NCBI RefSeq assembly: GCF_900109055.1
Contig: NZ_FOIV01000003.1
Coordinates: 498,835-562,834 of the forward strand
From: Prevotella sp. khp7
GTDB taxonomy: Bacteria; Bacteroidota; Bacteroidia; Bacteroidales; Bacteroidaceae
Length of the DNA: 64,000 nucleotides
Direction of reading: 5' to 3'
Positions within the stretch are counted from its first letter, which is position 1. Every line of letters starts with the position of its first letter. Shown here piece by piece: positions 7,645 to 14,799 of this stretch. The translations under genes and the position numbers were made by a program. A model generated the notes under the pieces. That model was not told the origin of the DNA. It saw nothing but the letters and a program-made list of their open reading frames with translations, and did not search any database.

Positions 7645-7668
7645 AGGGCTTACCTCACGGCAAGCCCT
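7645..7668 (-). terminator. Hairpin between flavodoxin and the membrane protein gene
   Basis: AGGGCTT (7645-7651) pairs with AAGCCCT (7662-7668). On the - strand it is followed by TTTATG, a weak T-run, so partial termination after the flavodoxin gene is plausible. Confidence 0.5.
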
Positions 7669-7708
7669 CTAATCAAACTAAACAAATACTTTATGAACTC
7701 ATTTTAAA

Positions 7709-8203
7709 CTAAAGTGCGGGAGAGATGGCGGCAAGCCAGGCGTCGATGCGGTTGTCGGTCTTGTCGTCCTCGTTGATGTCGTCGAGGGGCAGGCCGATGA
7801 ACTTACCGTCGATTACGGCTTCGGAGTCATCAAAGGTATATCCGTCGGTGTCGACACTGCCGATGAAGTGGGCACCGCTCGATTTAATGCCATTGTAAAG
7901 CTCTCCCATGCCGCCTACGAAAGTGTCGCTGTAGGAAGAGCAGTCGCCACAGCCGAAGAAAGCGATAGTCTTACCGCTAAGGTCGGCATTCTGAAGGGTC
8001 TTCAGACCGTCGTACCAGTCGTCCTGCAACTCTCCGGCGCCCCATGTGGATGTACCGAGAATCAGGTTCTGGTTGTTGTTGACGATGTCGGCTGTAAGGT
8101 CCTGTACGTTTACGGCCTCGCAGCCCAGTTTCGAGGCAATCTTTTCTGCGATAGCCTCACATGTTCCTGTTGAGGAACCAAAGATAACAATTGTTGTATT
8201 CAT
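7709..8203 (-). CDS. fldA: Flavodoxin
   Basis: A 164-residue long-chain flavodoxin, an FMN electron carrier in the cytosol. The phosphate loop IVIFGSSTGTCEAIAEKI is canonical; TSTWGAGELQDDW supplies the first isoalloxazine-flanking aromatic (Trp) and FGCGDCSSYSDTFVGGMGELY the second (Tyr). It follows the DUF2023 gene by 29 bp on the same strand, an association common in Bacteroidetes. Under iron limitation flavodoxin can replace ferredoxin in many bacteria; no iron box was recognised here. Confidence 0.95.
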   Translation of the reverse strand: MNTTIVIFGSSTGTCEAIAEKIASKLGCEAVNVQDLTADIVNNNQNLILGTSTWGAGELQDDWYDGLKTLQNADLSGKTIAFFGCGDCSSYSDTFVGGMGELYNGIKSSGAHFIGSVDTDGYTFDDSEAVIDGKFIGLPLDDINEDDKTDNRIDAWLAAISPAL

Positions 8204-8232
8204 TCTACTATTATACTATATATATGTGTAAC

Positions 8233-8616
8233 TTAATTCTTATTTATGCAGTCGCCCTCACACTTGCATTCGCCCTTACGCTTGCAGTATCGCTCACACT
8301 GGGCGCAGATGTCATAGCCCAGCATGGCGCCGAGAATGAAGTCTTCCTCGGGCGTGAGCTGGTTGAGCGGACGAGTGACGATGAGACGGATGGCGTCAAG
8401 ACACTCGCGGCGCCCGAAATAGACGTTCAGGTTCTTCTGTCCGGCAGGCTGAAGCACATAAGGAATGCCTTGGCTCTCCAGTCGCGAAACGGCTTGCTCG
8501 CCGTAGCGCTTGTTGCATGTGAACAGCACCATCTGGCGCACGCCTTTATTGAGTTCGTAGATGTGGTTCATCAGCACCTTCATCTCTGTAGGAATAGTCT
8601 TTGTTGCTCTTGTCAT
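8233..8616 (-). CDS. DUF2023 family protein
   Basis: A 127-residue protein of the DUF2023 family, usually encoded next to flavodoxin and of unknown role. The core runs VLMNHIYELNKGVRQMVLFTCNKRYGEQAVSRLE and later VYFGRRECLDAIRLIV and LTPEEDFILGAMLGYDICAQCERYC. The C-terminal 25 residues contain five Cys (CAQCERYCKRKGECKCEGDC), which could bind a metal or an iron-sulfur centre, compatible with a redox partner of flavodoxin. Start could also be the internal Met 12 residues in. A reverse -7 box TACCTTTG at 8640-8647 drives the pair. Confidence 0.85.
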   Translation of the reverse strand: MTRATKTIPTEMKVLMNHIYELNKGVRQMVLFTCNKRYGEQAVSRLESQGIPYVLQPAGQKNLNVYFGRRECLDAIRLIVTRPLNQLTPEEDFILGAMLGYDICAQCERYCKRKGECKCEGDCINKN

Positions 8617-8639
8617 TTTCTATATCAATTATCCGGCTG

Positions 8640-8647
8640 CAAAGGTA
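8640..8647 (-). promoter_or_regulatory. -7 box for DUF2023-flavodoxin
   Basis: Reverse-strand TACCTTTG lies 24 bp upstream of the DUF2023 ATG. The stretch 8648-8822 to its right shows no gene; it is promoter-flanking DNA. Confidence 0.6.
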
Positions 8648-8822
8648 CGGCGAATCCTTGGATTCCACAATACCTAAAACGCGGTGTTTTAAGCACTTCG
8701 CCCGCCTAATATGCTCAAAAACAGATTAATCATTTCTAGGTATTCGGGTACCGTCGACGTATAAAAAACGTTATCCGCGTGTGATTTTTTCAGAAAAAAC
8801 ATCGGGTTTCAGAAAATAGTCG

Positions 8823-8830
8823 TATCTTTG
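8823..8830 (+). promoter_or_regulatory. -7 box upstream of the cobalamin riboswitch
   Basis: TATCTTTG matches the Bacteroidetes -7 consensus and would start transcription near 8835, about 20 nt before the first riboswitch stem. Confidence 0.65.
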
Positions 8831-8852
8831 TAGCGCAATACAGAGATGCGTT

Positions 8853-9020
8853 GCCCGTAAAGGTTCGCTTAGCCGCGATTAATTGGGAATGTGAGTGTGA
8901 ATCTCCGACTGTCCCGCAGCAGTGAACTCCATTATGGCTCTTAAGCAATATGTGCCATTGCCCACTTGGGTGAGAAGGCGCTTGAGAGTGGAGGAAAGTC
9001 TGAAGACCAGCCTTTTTCGG
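8853..9020 (+). ncRNA. Cobalamin riboswitch
   Basis: The aptamer is recognisable by its conserved core. TTAATTGGGAATGTGAGTG and TGTGAATCTCCGACTGTC at 8878-8912 are the GGGAA...GGTGTGAATC...CTGTCCCGC region. GCCATTGCCC and TGGGTGAGAAGGCGC at 8954-8981 form the middle domain. AAAGTCTGAAGACCAGCC at 8995-9012 is the B12 box. CCG-AAAGG (8855-8863) pairs with CCTTT-CGG (9011-9020) to close P1. Downstream, AACACG (about 9083) can pair with CGTGTT (9119-9124) just before the ATG at 9144, a possible expression platform. The only close + strand gene is the 29-residue membrane peptide. Confidence 0.93.
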
Positions 9021-9143
9021 TTATATGCTGAATGCTCTCGATGTAAGGGTGTGACGCGCAAGTAACTTTTAGTGGATAACCACAACACGCTCGGTTTGTC
9101 GTCAAAGCACGGCAGATGTCGTGTTGCTTTAAACTTTATTGTT

Positions 9144-9233
9144 ATGACGTACATTGGTATTGTGGCCCTTGAGTTCCTATTGAGTTTCCTTGGTGTAGCT
9201 CTCCTTATCAGATACTATAACCACAAGGCTTAA
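9144..9233 (+). CDS. 29-residue single-helix membrane protein under a B12 riboswitch
   Basis: A reading frame of 29 codons starting MTYIGIVALEFLLSFLG and ending RYYNHKA. It has one hydrophobic helix (about residues 3-22) with a Glu at position 10 inside it and a basic C-terminus, so it would sit in the inner membrane with its tail in the cytosol. It begins 124 nt after the cobalamin aptamer and is the only frame in the riboswitch transcript before the next promoter-like box at 9287. I do not recognise a family; size and form recall accessory subunits such as KdpF or CydX. Coding status is inferred from position and a clean hydrophobic pattern. Confidence 0.55.
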   Translation: MTYIGIVALEFLLSFLGVALLIRYYNHKA

Positions 9234-9333
9234 TTAAAACTTATTAAATCCTTCGGATAAAAGAATGAATACCGGTGGATTTTAACTAAATTTGCACCCG
9301 TAATTTAGTATTGTCATTAATAAATGTAACTGA

Positions 9334-10065
9334 ATGATGGGGCTTTACCATGATAATTTCAGCCGCTCGGAACTGCTTCTGGGCCCTGACGCAATGGAGC
9401 GTATTGCGCGGAAACGCGTAATTGTCTTCGGTGTCGGTGGCGTCGGTTCGTGGTGTGCAGAGGGACTTGTGCGCAGCGGTATCCACCAGCTGACCATCGT
9501 AGATAGCGACTGTGTGTGTTCCACTAATATCAACCGCCAGCTGATGGCTACCACCCAGACTGTCGGACTGCCGAAGGTTGAGGTGTTGAAGGAGCGTCTA
9601 CTCACCATCAACCCCGAGGCAGAGATTACGGCGCTGCAGAAGTTCTTCACGCAAGAGACGGTTGAAGAGTTCAGCCTTGATGACTATGACTATATTATCG
9701 ATGCCATCGACTCATTGAAAGATAAAGCTTTGCTCATTCTGACGGCTTGTCAGACAAAAGCAAAGCTATACTCATCGATGGGGGCGGCGCTGAAGATGGA
9801 TCCTACCCGCATCAAAGTGACTGAATTCTGGAAAGTTCAGGGCGATCCACTGGCACGTGCGCTGAGAAAGAAGTTCAAGTCGAAACAGCAGTTTCCCAAG
9901 CGCAAGTTCCAGTGCGTATACAGTGATGAGCTCCTGACCAATCTGGGCCATACCACAGAACAATGTCCTACGAAGGCTCAAGTGAACGGCTCTGTGGTTC
10001 ACATCACCGCCGTCTTCGGCTTTACGCTGAGCGCCCTTGTGATAGAGGATATTTACAAGGGATAG
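9334..10065 (+). CDS. tcdA: tRNA threonylcarbamoyladenosine dehydratase
   Basis: A 243-residue E1-like (ThiF/MoeB superfamily) protein matching TcdA, which uses ATP to cyclise t6A37 in ANN-decoding tRNAs to ct6A. The nucleotide-binding [17 protein letters not shown] lies at about residues 27-43, followed by [18 protein letters not shown], the [13 protein letters not shown] segment, and a C-terminal [21 protein letters not shown] that is characteristic of TcdA rather than ThiF or MoeB. It converges with cysK, overlapping it by 13 bp. A weak box TAAATTTG at 9287-9294 may be its own promoter, though read-through from the B12 riboswitch cannot be excluded. Confidence 0.9.
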   Translation: MMGLYHDNFSRSELLLGPDAMERIARKRVIVFGVGGVGSWCAEGLVRSGIHQLTIVDSDCVCSTNINRQLMATTQTVGLPKVEVLKERLLTINPEAEITALQKFFTQETVEEFSLDDYDYIIDAIDSLKDKALLILTACQTKAKLYSSMGAALKMDPTRIKVTEFWKVQGDPLARALRKKFKSKQQFPKRKFQCVYSDELLTNLGHTTEQCPTKAQVNGSVVHITAVFGFTLSALVIEDIYKG

Positions 10066-11000
10066 TCCTCAAAGGCGTAGAGCACCGTCGACAGGTAGCG
10101 CTCGCCGGTATCGGGCAGCAACACCACAATTTTCTTACCCTTGTTCTCCGGACGCTTGGCAATCTCTGTGGCTGCATAGAGAGCAGCACCAGCGCTGATA
10201 CCTACCAGCAGACCCTCCTGCTGAGCTATCTCACGACCGGTACGGATGGCGTCATCGTTCTCTACGTCAAACACCTCATCGATTACCTCGGCATCGTAAG
10301 TCTTGGGCACGAAGCCTGCACCGATACCCTGAATCTTGTGAGGACCGCTCTGACCGCCGTTCAGTACGGGTGAGGCCTTTGGCTCTACGGCTATCACTTT
10401 TACGTTGGGGTTCTGTTCCTTCAGGTACTTACCACTACCGCTGATTGTGCCACCAGTACCTACTCCGCCGATGAAGATATCTACCTGTCCGTCGGTGTCG
10501 CGCCAAATCTCAGGCCCTGTTGTTGCATAGTGCTTAGCGGGGTTTGCGGCATTCTCAAACTGCTGCAGAATCACGGCTCCAGGGATAGAGTCACGCAGCT
10601 CCTCAGCGGCACGGATGGCACCTGGCATACCGTCTTTTCCAGAGGTGAGGCGTACTTCAGCACCGTAAGCCTTTACCAGATTACGACGCTCCACACTCAT
10701 GGTCTCAGGCATGGTAAGGATTAGTCGGTAGCCCTTGACGGCTGATACCAGTGCCAGTCCTACACCCGTATTTCCACTTGTTGGCTCGATGATGGTGGCG
10801 CCAGGCTTCAGCAGCCCTCTCTCTTCTGCATCCTCAATCATGGCCAGTGCTATACGGTCCTTTACGCTACCGCCGGGGTTGAAAAACTCTACTTTGGCTA
10901 TCACGGGTGTCTCAAGTCCCTTAGCCTGTGAATACTTGTTGAGCTCCAAAAGTGGGGTGTTGCCGACGAGCTCGGTCAGCTGTTTTGCAATCTTACTCAT
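10053..11000 (-). CDS. cysK: O-acetylserine sulfhydrylase (cysteine synthase A)
   Basis: A 315-residue PLP enzyme that makes cysteine from O-acetylserine and sulfide. The PLP lysine is K47 in GGSVKDRIA, the TSGNTG substrate loop follows at about residues 74-79, [11 protein letters not shown] binds the PLP phosphate, and [12 protein letters not shown] is the C-terminal helix cap. Length matches CysK rather than CysM. The promoter is reverse TACCTTTG at 11065-11072. The gene stands alone, between convergent tcdA and divergent S66 gene, so is likely regulated singly. Confidence 0.95.
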   Translation of the reverse strand: MSKIAKQLTELVGNTPLLELNKYSQAKGLETPVIAKVEFFNPGGSVKDRIALAMIEDAEERGLLKPGATIIEPTSGNTGVGLALVSAVKGYRLILTMPETMSVERRNLVKAYGAEVRLTSGKDGMPGAIRAAEELRDSIPGAVILQQFENAANPAKHYATTGPEIWRDTDGQVDIFIGGVGTGGTISGSGKYLKEQNPNVKVIAVEPKASPVLNGGQSGPHKIQGIGAGFVPKTYDAEVIDEVFDVENDDAIRTGREIAQQEGLLVGISAGAALYAATEIAKRPENKGKKIVVLLPDTGERYLSTVLYAFEDYPL

Positions 11001-11064
11001 AATCCTTACCTTATTATTTATTATTAATTATTAATCTAAAAACTTTTCTTTTAATTCGATGGTG

Positions 11065-11072
11065 CAAAGGTA
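11065..11072 (-). promoter_or_regulatory. -7 box of cysK
   Basis: Reverse TACCTTTG, giving a leader of roughly 60 nt. Confidence 0.6.
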
Positions 11073-11192
11073 CGACATTCTTTTCATTCCCACAATCCCC
11101 CGAGTATGGGATTTCATATACCATAAATATGGTATGTTGCTATATGGCGCATAAAAAATGTTAACGACCTACTCGTTTTTTAAAGAAAACGA

Positions 11193-11223
11193 TTGCAAAT
11201 CTCGAAATAAATTGCTATCTTTG
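11193..11223 (+). promoter_or_regulatory. Promoter of the S66-family gene
   Basis: TTGC at 11193-11196 and TATCTTTG at 11216-11223 with 19-bp spacing; leader about 18 nt. Confidence 0.65.
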
Positions 11224-11245
11224 CGCCAAATACAAATTATTCGAA

Positions 11246-12253
11246 ATGACTGAAACAATTGAAAGATCTCTGAAAGAGGTGTTATACCATGATGTTGAGT
11301 ATGTTCAACCTCCATTTTTAAAGGAAGGCGATGAAGTGGCGCTTATTTCCCCGGCCTATTGGATGGCAGAGGAAACCATTCTGCATGCTGCGGCTGTCAT
11401 CGAGAATTGGGGCCTTCGCCCTGTCATCGGACCTAATACCACCTGTCTGAATGTTGAAGCCTATGCCGGTACTGCCGACGAGCGAGCTGCCGACCTGCGA
11501 TGGGCATTCGAGAACGAGCGCATCAAGGCGGTTATCTGTACACGTGGCGGCTACGGTTCTATCCATCTGTTGAACCGTATTCCTCCTGAGTTCTACCAGC
11601 AACACCCTAAGTGGCTGATCGGTCATGGTGACATCACCACATTGCTTTATGCGCTTACTGGTGCGGGCGTGATGTGTATTCACGGCCCTATGGCTTCTCA
11701 CATCGGCAGTCATCAAGACCTGTCGACAACTCTTATCCGTGACCTGTTGTTTGGAAAACTGCCGCAATATCAGATTCCTACCAATGCTAATAACCGATAT
11801 GGTCACGCCGAGGGCATACTTGTCGGGGGCAACCTTGCCAGCTATGCTGCCATTGCGGGCACCAAGTTCCAGTTGTCGCACAATCAGGACATCATCCTCT
11901 TCATCGAAGAATGCGAAGAGTCTCTGCATGACATCGACCGCTTGTTCTACATGTTGCAACTGCAGTTGAACTTCAAGAATGTGAAGGGTATCATCTTCGG
12001 CTCGTTCAACTCTATCAGGTACGACCTTAGTTTTGGTAGCGTAGAACAGATGTTGGTAGCCCATCTGCAAGGGTATGACATCCCCGTTTGCTGCGGTTTT
12101 CCCGCTGGCAGCGACATAAGTCTGCCGATGATAGAAGGTGCTCCGTGTTCACTCGATGTAACCCCCGAGGGCTCCGTGCTCACTTTCAACATTCACGGCA
12201 CTCAGCAATCGTGTGTTGTCGAAAAATCCGAGCCTTTCCTTATGAAAGCCTGA
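11246..12253 (+). CDS. S66 family (LD-carboxypeptidase-like) protein, catalytic residues missing
   Basis: A 335-residue protein with the whole S66 fold: LKEGDEVALISPAYW at the start, YAGTADERAADLRWAF, ICTRGGYGSIHLL, the middle IHGPM segment, and a C-terminal GSFNSI...GFPAG region. Active family members have a Ser in a GxSD motif and a His in GFPxGH. Here the first reads GHGD (Gly at position 128) and the second GFPAGSD (Ser289 in place of His). The central Glu-rich FIEECEESLHDIDR segment is kept. The gene is intact and has a good promoter, so I infer a non-hydrolytic homologue, perhaps binding muropeptides, rather than a decaying gene. Ends 23 bp from the convergent barrel gene. Confidence 0.85.
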   Translation: MTETIERSLKEVLYHDVEYVQPPFLKEGDEVALISPAYWMAEETILHAAAVIENWGLRPVIGPNTTCLNVEAYAGTADERAADLRWAFENERIKAVICTRGGYGSIHLLNRIPPEFYQQHPKWLIGHGDITTLLYALTGAGVMCIHGPMASHIGSHQDLSTTLIRDLLFGKLPQYQIPTNANNRYGHAEGILVGGNLASYAAIAGTKFQLSHNQDIILFIEECEESLHDIDRLFYMLQLQLNFKNVKGIIFGSFNSIRYDLSFGSVEQMLVAHLQGYDIPVCCGFPAGSDISLPMIEGAPCSLDVTPEGSVLTFNIHGTQQSCVVEKSEPFLMKA

Positions 12254-12276
12254 GTTTTCCCAATAAACATTGTCTG

Positions 12277-12933
12277 TCAGAAGTTTACACCGATGGTGGT
12301 GAAGAGCGTTCCAGTGTGGGAGGTGTCGAAGTAATCGTGAGAGATGTTGGCCAGTCCGAAATCGTAGCCCATTTCGGCGTAGAGAAAATCGTACTGGATG
12401 CCGCAGCCTACACGGATACCGCCGTCGAAACGCTTGAAGGCGTCGTCGTCGAACGAACTGAAGGCCTGACGCATTCCGAAATCCTTGATTTTTCCGCCCA
12501 CACCTACAGACATAAAGCCGCCGAGGAAGGGCTGAATGCTGAACGAACGATCGACGTCGTACTTGTATTTCAACACCATAGGTACCTCAAGGTAATTGAG
12601 ACTGTAGCTGAACTTGTCGCCCTGATAGCGGCCGTCGCCGCCCTTCTCGATGTATGAGAGCCCCGTCTCGAAGAAGATAGGTGAGCGGTAGCCCAGTTGC
12701 AGCCCTACAACAGCGCCGATGTCAAGACCCGACTTGGCAGAACTGCCGTTAAGGTACTGATCGTCGGAATTGACTGTTGAAAAAGCTACACCAAGCCGCA
12801 GACCATAATACATCTGATGGTCATAATGGCGTGAGTTGTTTGTTGTACGGTTATAATAATGAGGTCTGCCGTGCTGTGCAAAGGCAGGTGCTGTGAGCGC
12901 GAGGCTCATCAAGGCGATAATTATTCTTTTCAT
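12277..12933 (-). CDS. Outer-membrane beta-barrel protein (PorT/OMP_b-brl type)
   Basis: A 218-residue exported protein with an N-terminal signal peptide ending PAFAQ and alternating aromatic/polar strands thereafter: YYGLRLGVAFSTV, SGLDIGAVVGLQLGYRSPIFFETGLSYI, YLEVPMVLKYKYD, QPFLGGFMSVGVGGKI, FDGGIRVGCGIQYDFLYAEMGYDFGLANI and a final TLFTTIGVNF strand ending in Phe. This is the eight-stranded porin-like family common in Bacteroidetes; function is unknown. A TTG three codons upstream is in frame but the ATG at 12931-12933 begins a better signal peptide. Reverse -7 box TATCTTTG at 12963-12970. Confidence 0.88.
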   Translation of the reverse strand: MKRIIIALMSLALTAPAFAQHGRPHYYNRTTNNSRHYDHQMYYGLRLGVAFSTVNSDDQYLNGSSAKSGLDIGAVVGLQLGYRSPIFFETGLSYIEKGGDGRYQGDKFSYSLNYLEVPMVLKYKYDVDRSFSIQPFLGGFMSVGVGGKIKDFGMRQAFSSFDDDAFKRFDGGIRVGCGIQYDFLYAEMGYDFGLANISHDYFDTSHTGTLFTTIGVNF

Positions 12934-12962
12934 ATACGTCAATGTTTTAAAGTTTCACACTG

Positions 12963-12970
12963 CAAAGATA
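12963..12970 (-). promoter_or_regulatory. -7 box of the outer-membrane barrel gene
   Basis: Reverse TATCTTTG about 30 bp upstream of the ATG. Confidence 0.6.
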
Positions 12971-13028
12971 GACCTTCTGCTGAAAACGGCCAAAGGATTT
13001 CCCCTACTTTTGCGTGGAAAAACCCTAA

Positions 13029-13646
13029 TTAAATGGTGTTGATGGTTTGTTGCAACTCCTCAAGGAAGCGGGCGGCATGGCCACCATCCATCTGTACATG
13101 GTGGAACTGAAACGAGATTGGAAGAGTAGTTCTCAACCAACTTTTGCGGTATTTCCCCCATGCCAGGAAGGGGTTGTTGAAGATGCCGCTGTATTGGTTG
13201 ACGATGCAGTCGAGTTCGGTAGCCATGACGGTTGACGTGCCGATGATGGCGGCCTCTTCGTCGAATATGCTCTGACAGGAAGCGCTGGTGGTCAGCGTGA
13301 GATTGGTATAGTCGGTGCAGAATTTGTCGAAATTGTCGGAGTAGGGGATGTCGCACGAGTTGATGTCACCCTCTTTGTTGTTCACGATGACGTTGATAGC
13401 CAGACGGTCGTACTGAAAGAGTGTATCTTGTTCAGGCAGAAGATAAAACTCGGTCATCTTGCTGGCGGCATGGCCAATGCACCAACACAGGAGGGTGTTG
13501 AACTTCACATTTCTGCGCTTGCTCGCCTTGTAGAGGTGTGTCACGTCGAAGGTCTTGGTAAGTGTCACCATGGGCATGGGCGACTTCATCCACATTTCAA
13601 AGGCGTGAGCCCTGTTTGTTTCTTTTGGGTTGATTTCTTGTTTCAT
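13029..13646 (-). CDS. Chloramphenicol acetyltransferase-like acyltransferase
   Basis: A 205-residue member of the CAT fold, which transfers acyl groups from CoA thioesters. The active-site motif is FQFHHVQMDGGHAARFLEEL near residues 179-197; the HH dyad contains the catalytic base and the DG is structural. The N-terminal FNTLLCWCIGHAASKM helix and the LPISFQFHH strand also fit. Classical CATs read HHAVCDGYH and are about 215 residues, so this is a divergent member; the closest Bacteroidales homologues are chromosomal and many are not resistance enzymes. No mobile DNA is nearby, which argues against recent acquisition. Substrate unknown. Confidence 0.8.
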   Translation of the reverse strand: MKQEINPKETNRAHAFEMWMKSPMPMVTLTKTFDVTHLYKASKRRNVKFNTLLCWCIGHAASKMTEFYLLPEQDTLFQYDRLAINVIVNNKEGDINSCDIPYSDNFDKFCTDYTNLTLTTSASCQSIFDEEAAIIGTSTVMATELDCIVNQYSGIFNNPFLAWGKYRKSWLRTTLPISFQFHHVQMDGGHAARFLEELQQTINTI

Positions 13647-13683
13647 CTATTATCATTGTTTTGTTATTGATTGTTTGAAGTTA

Positions 13684-13691
13684 CAAAGGTA
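13684..13691 (-). promoter_or_regulatory. -7 box of the CAT-like gene
   Basis: Reverse TACCTTTG about 38 bp upstream of the ATG. Confidence 0.55.
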
Positions 13692-13728
13692 AGAATAGTT
13701 TCTGAATCAGCCAAATTTTCGGGAAAGG

Positions 13729-13760
13729 TTTGGTCATTCGGTTTCTTAATTGTATCTTTG
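13729..13760 (+). promoter_or_regulatory. Promoter of the TerC gene
   Basis: TTTG at 13729-13732 and TATCTTTG at 13753-13760 with 20-bp spacing. Confidence 0.65.
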
Positions 13761-13779
13761 CACCCAAAATTATGACGAT

Positions 13780-14799
13780 ATGAATTTAATGGGTATACCC
13801 TTGTGGACATGGGTAGTATTTTATGTGCTTGTGCTGTTGATGCTCATTGCCGACCTGAAGATGTTTGGCAAAAAAGGACAGCATGCAGTTAGTGTGAAAG
13901 AGGCATTGAGAATGACCGCTGTATGGATAGGCGTGTCGCTCGTGTTCTGTGCGGGTATTTATCTGTTCTATCCTGTTAATGCTCACGACAAGGCCATGGA
14001 GTTTTTAGCGGGCTATCTGATAGAAAAGTCGCTGTCGATGGATAACCTCTTCGTGTTCCTGATGCTTTTCTCTTTTTTCGGCATAGAGCGCAAATATCAG
14101 CACGAGGTACTGTTCTGGGGTATCTTTGGGGCGCTGGTGCTGCGCAGTATCTTCATCTTCGCTGGTGCTGCTATGGTGGAACGTTTCGAGTGGGTACTGG
14201 GACTGTTTGGCCTCTTCCTGCTCTACACGGGCTTTAAAATGTTCGGTCATGACGATGAGCAGCAGACAGATCCTGCCAACAATTTTATCGTAAAGGTGTT
14301 TAAGCGCTTTTTTCCTGTGTCGGGTGAGATGCACGATGAGAAGTTCTTTGTCAGGAACGAAGCAGGTGTCCTGTTGGCTACCCCTCTTTTTATAGCGTTG
14401 CTGGTAATTGAGACAACCGACGTGGCATTTGCGGTAGACAGCATCCCAGCTGTGTTCAGCGTGAGCCGTGACCCGTTTATCGTCCTAACTTCGAACGTCT
14501 TTGCCATTTTGGGACTGCGTGCCCTTTATTTTGCGTTGGCAGCTATAGCTCAGTACTTTAAGTACCTGAAGTATGGACTGGGCATTATCCTAATTTTCGT
14601 GGGTGTGAAGATGCTGCTGGCTATGAATGAGTATGTCAATGCTCTGGCTGTTTGGTTTGGGCTAAAGCTGAACATGCCTCACATTGAGATACCCATTCTT
14701 ACAAGTCTGTCTATCATCTTTGGCGTACTCGTGGGGGCGATGCTTCTGTCGTACGTGGTTACCAAGTGCGTAGAAAAACAGGCGCCTACTCAGTCTTAA
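13780..14799 (+). CDS. TerC family membrane protein
   Basis: A 339-residue inner-membrane protein of the TerC/Alx family, linked to tellurite resistance and, in better-studied members, manganese export. Nine or so hydrophobic segments include the family hallmarks LIEKSLSMDNLFVFLMLFSFFG with the buried Asp-Asn pair, RSIFIFAGAAMVERFEW, LLVIETTDVAFAVDSIPAVF and SRDPFIVLTSNVFAILGLRALYF. I start at ATG 13780, downstream of the promoter, rather than the in-frame TTG at 13750. It overlaps the convergent permease gene by 14 bp. A metal-export role is family knowledge, not visible here. Confidence 0.92.
   Translation: MNLMGIPLWTWVVFYVLVLLMLIADLKMFGKKGQHAVSVKEALRMTAVWIGVSLVFCAGIYLFYPVNAHDKAMEFLAGYLIEKSLSMDNLFVFLMLFSFFGIERKYQHEVLFWGIFGALVLRSIFIFAGAAMVERFEWVLGLFGLFLLYTGFKMFGHDDEQQTDPANNFIVKVFKRFFPVSGEMHDEKFFVRNEAGVLLATPLFIALLVIETTDVAFAVDSIPAVFSVSRDPFIVLTSNVFAILGLRALYFALAAIAQYFKYLKYGLGIILIFVGVKMLLAMNEYVNALAVWFGLKLNMPHIEIPILTSLSIIFGVLVGAMLLSYVVTKCVEKQAPTQS

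Noticed and set aside
8191..8709. 172-codon frame on + opposite DUF2023
   Set aside because: DUF2023 has family matches and a promoter; this frame is its shadow.
8879..9154. 91-codon frame on - over the riboswitch
   Set aside because: It is antisense to a strongly conserved RNA aptamer and has no promoter or family match.
12088..12657. 189-codon frame on + opposite the outer-membrane barrel gene
   Set aside because: The barrel gene has a signal peptide, strand pattern and promoter; this is its shadow.
13029..13646. Mobile chloramphenicol resistance gene
   Set aside because: No transposase, integrase or repeats flank it, and the active-site motif differs from clinical CATs.
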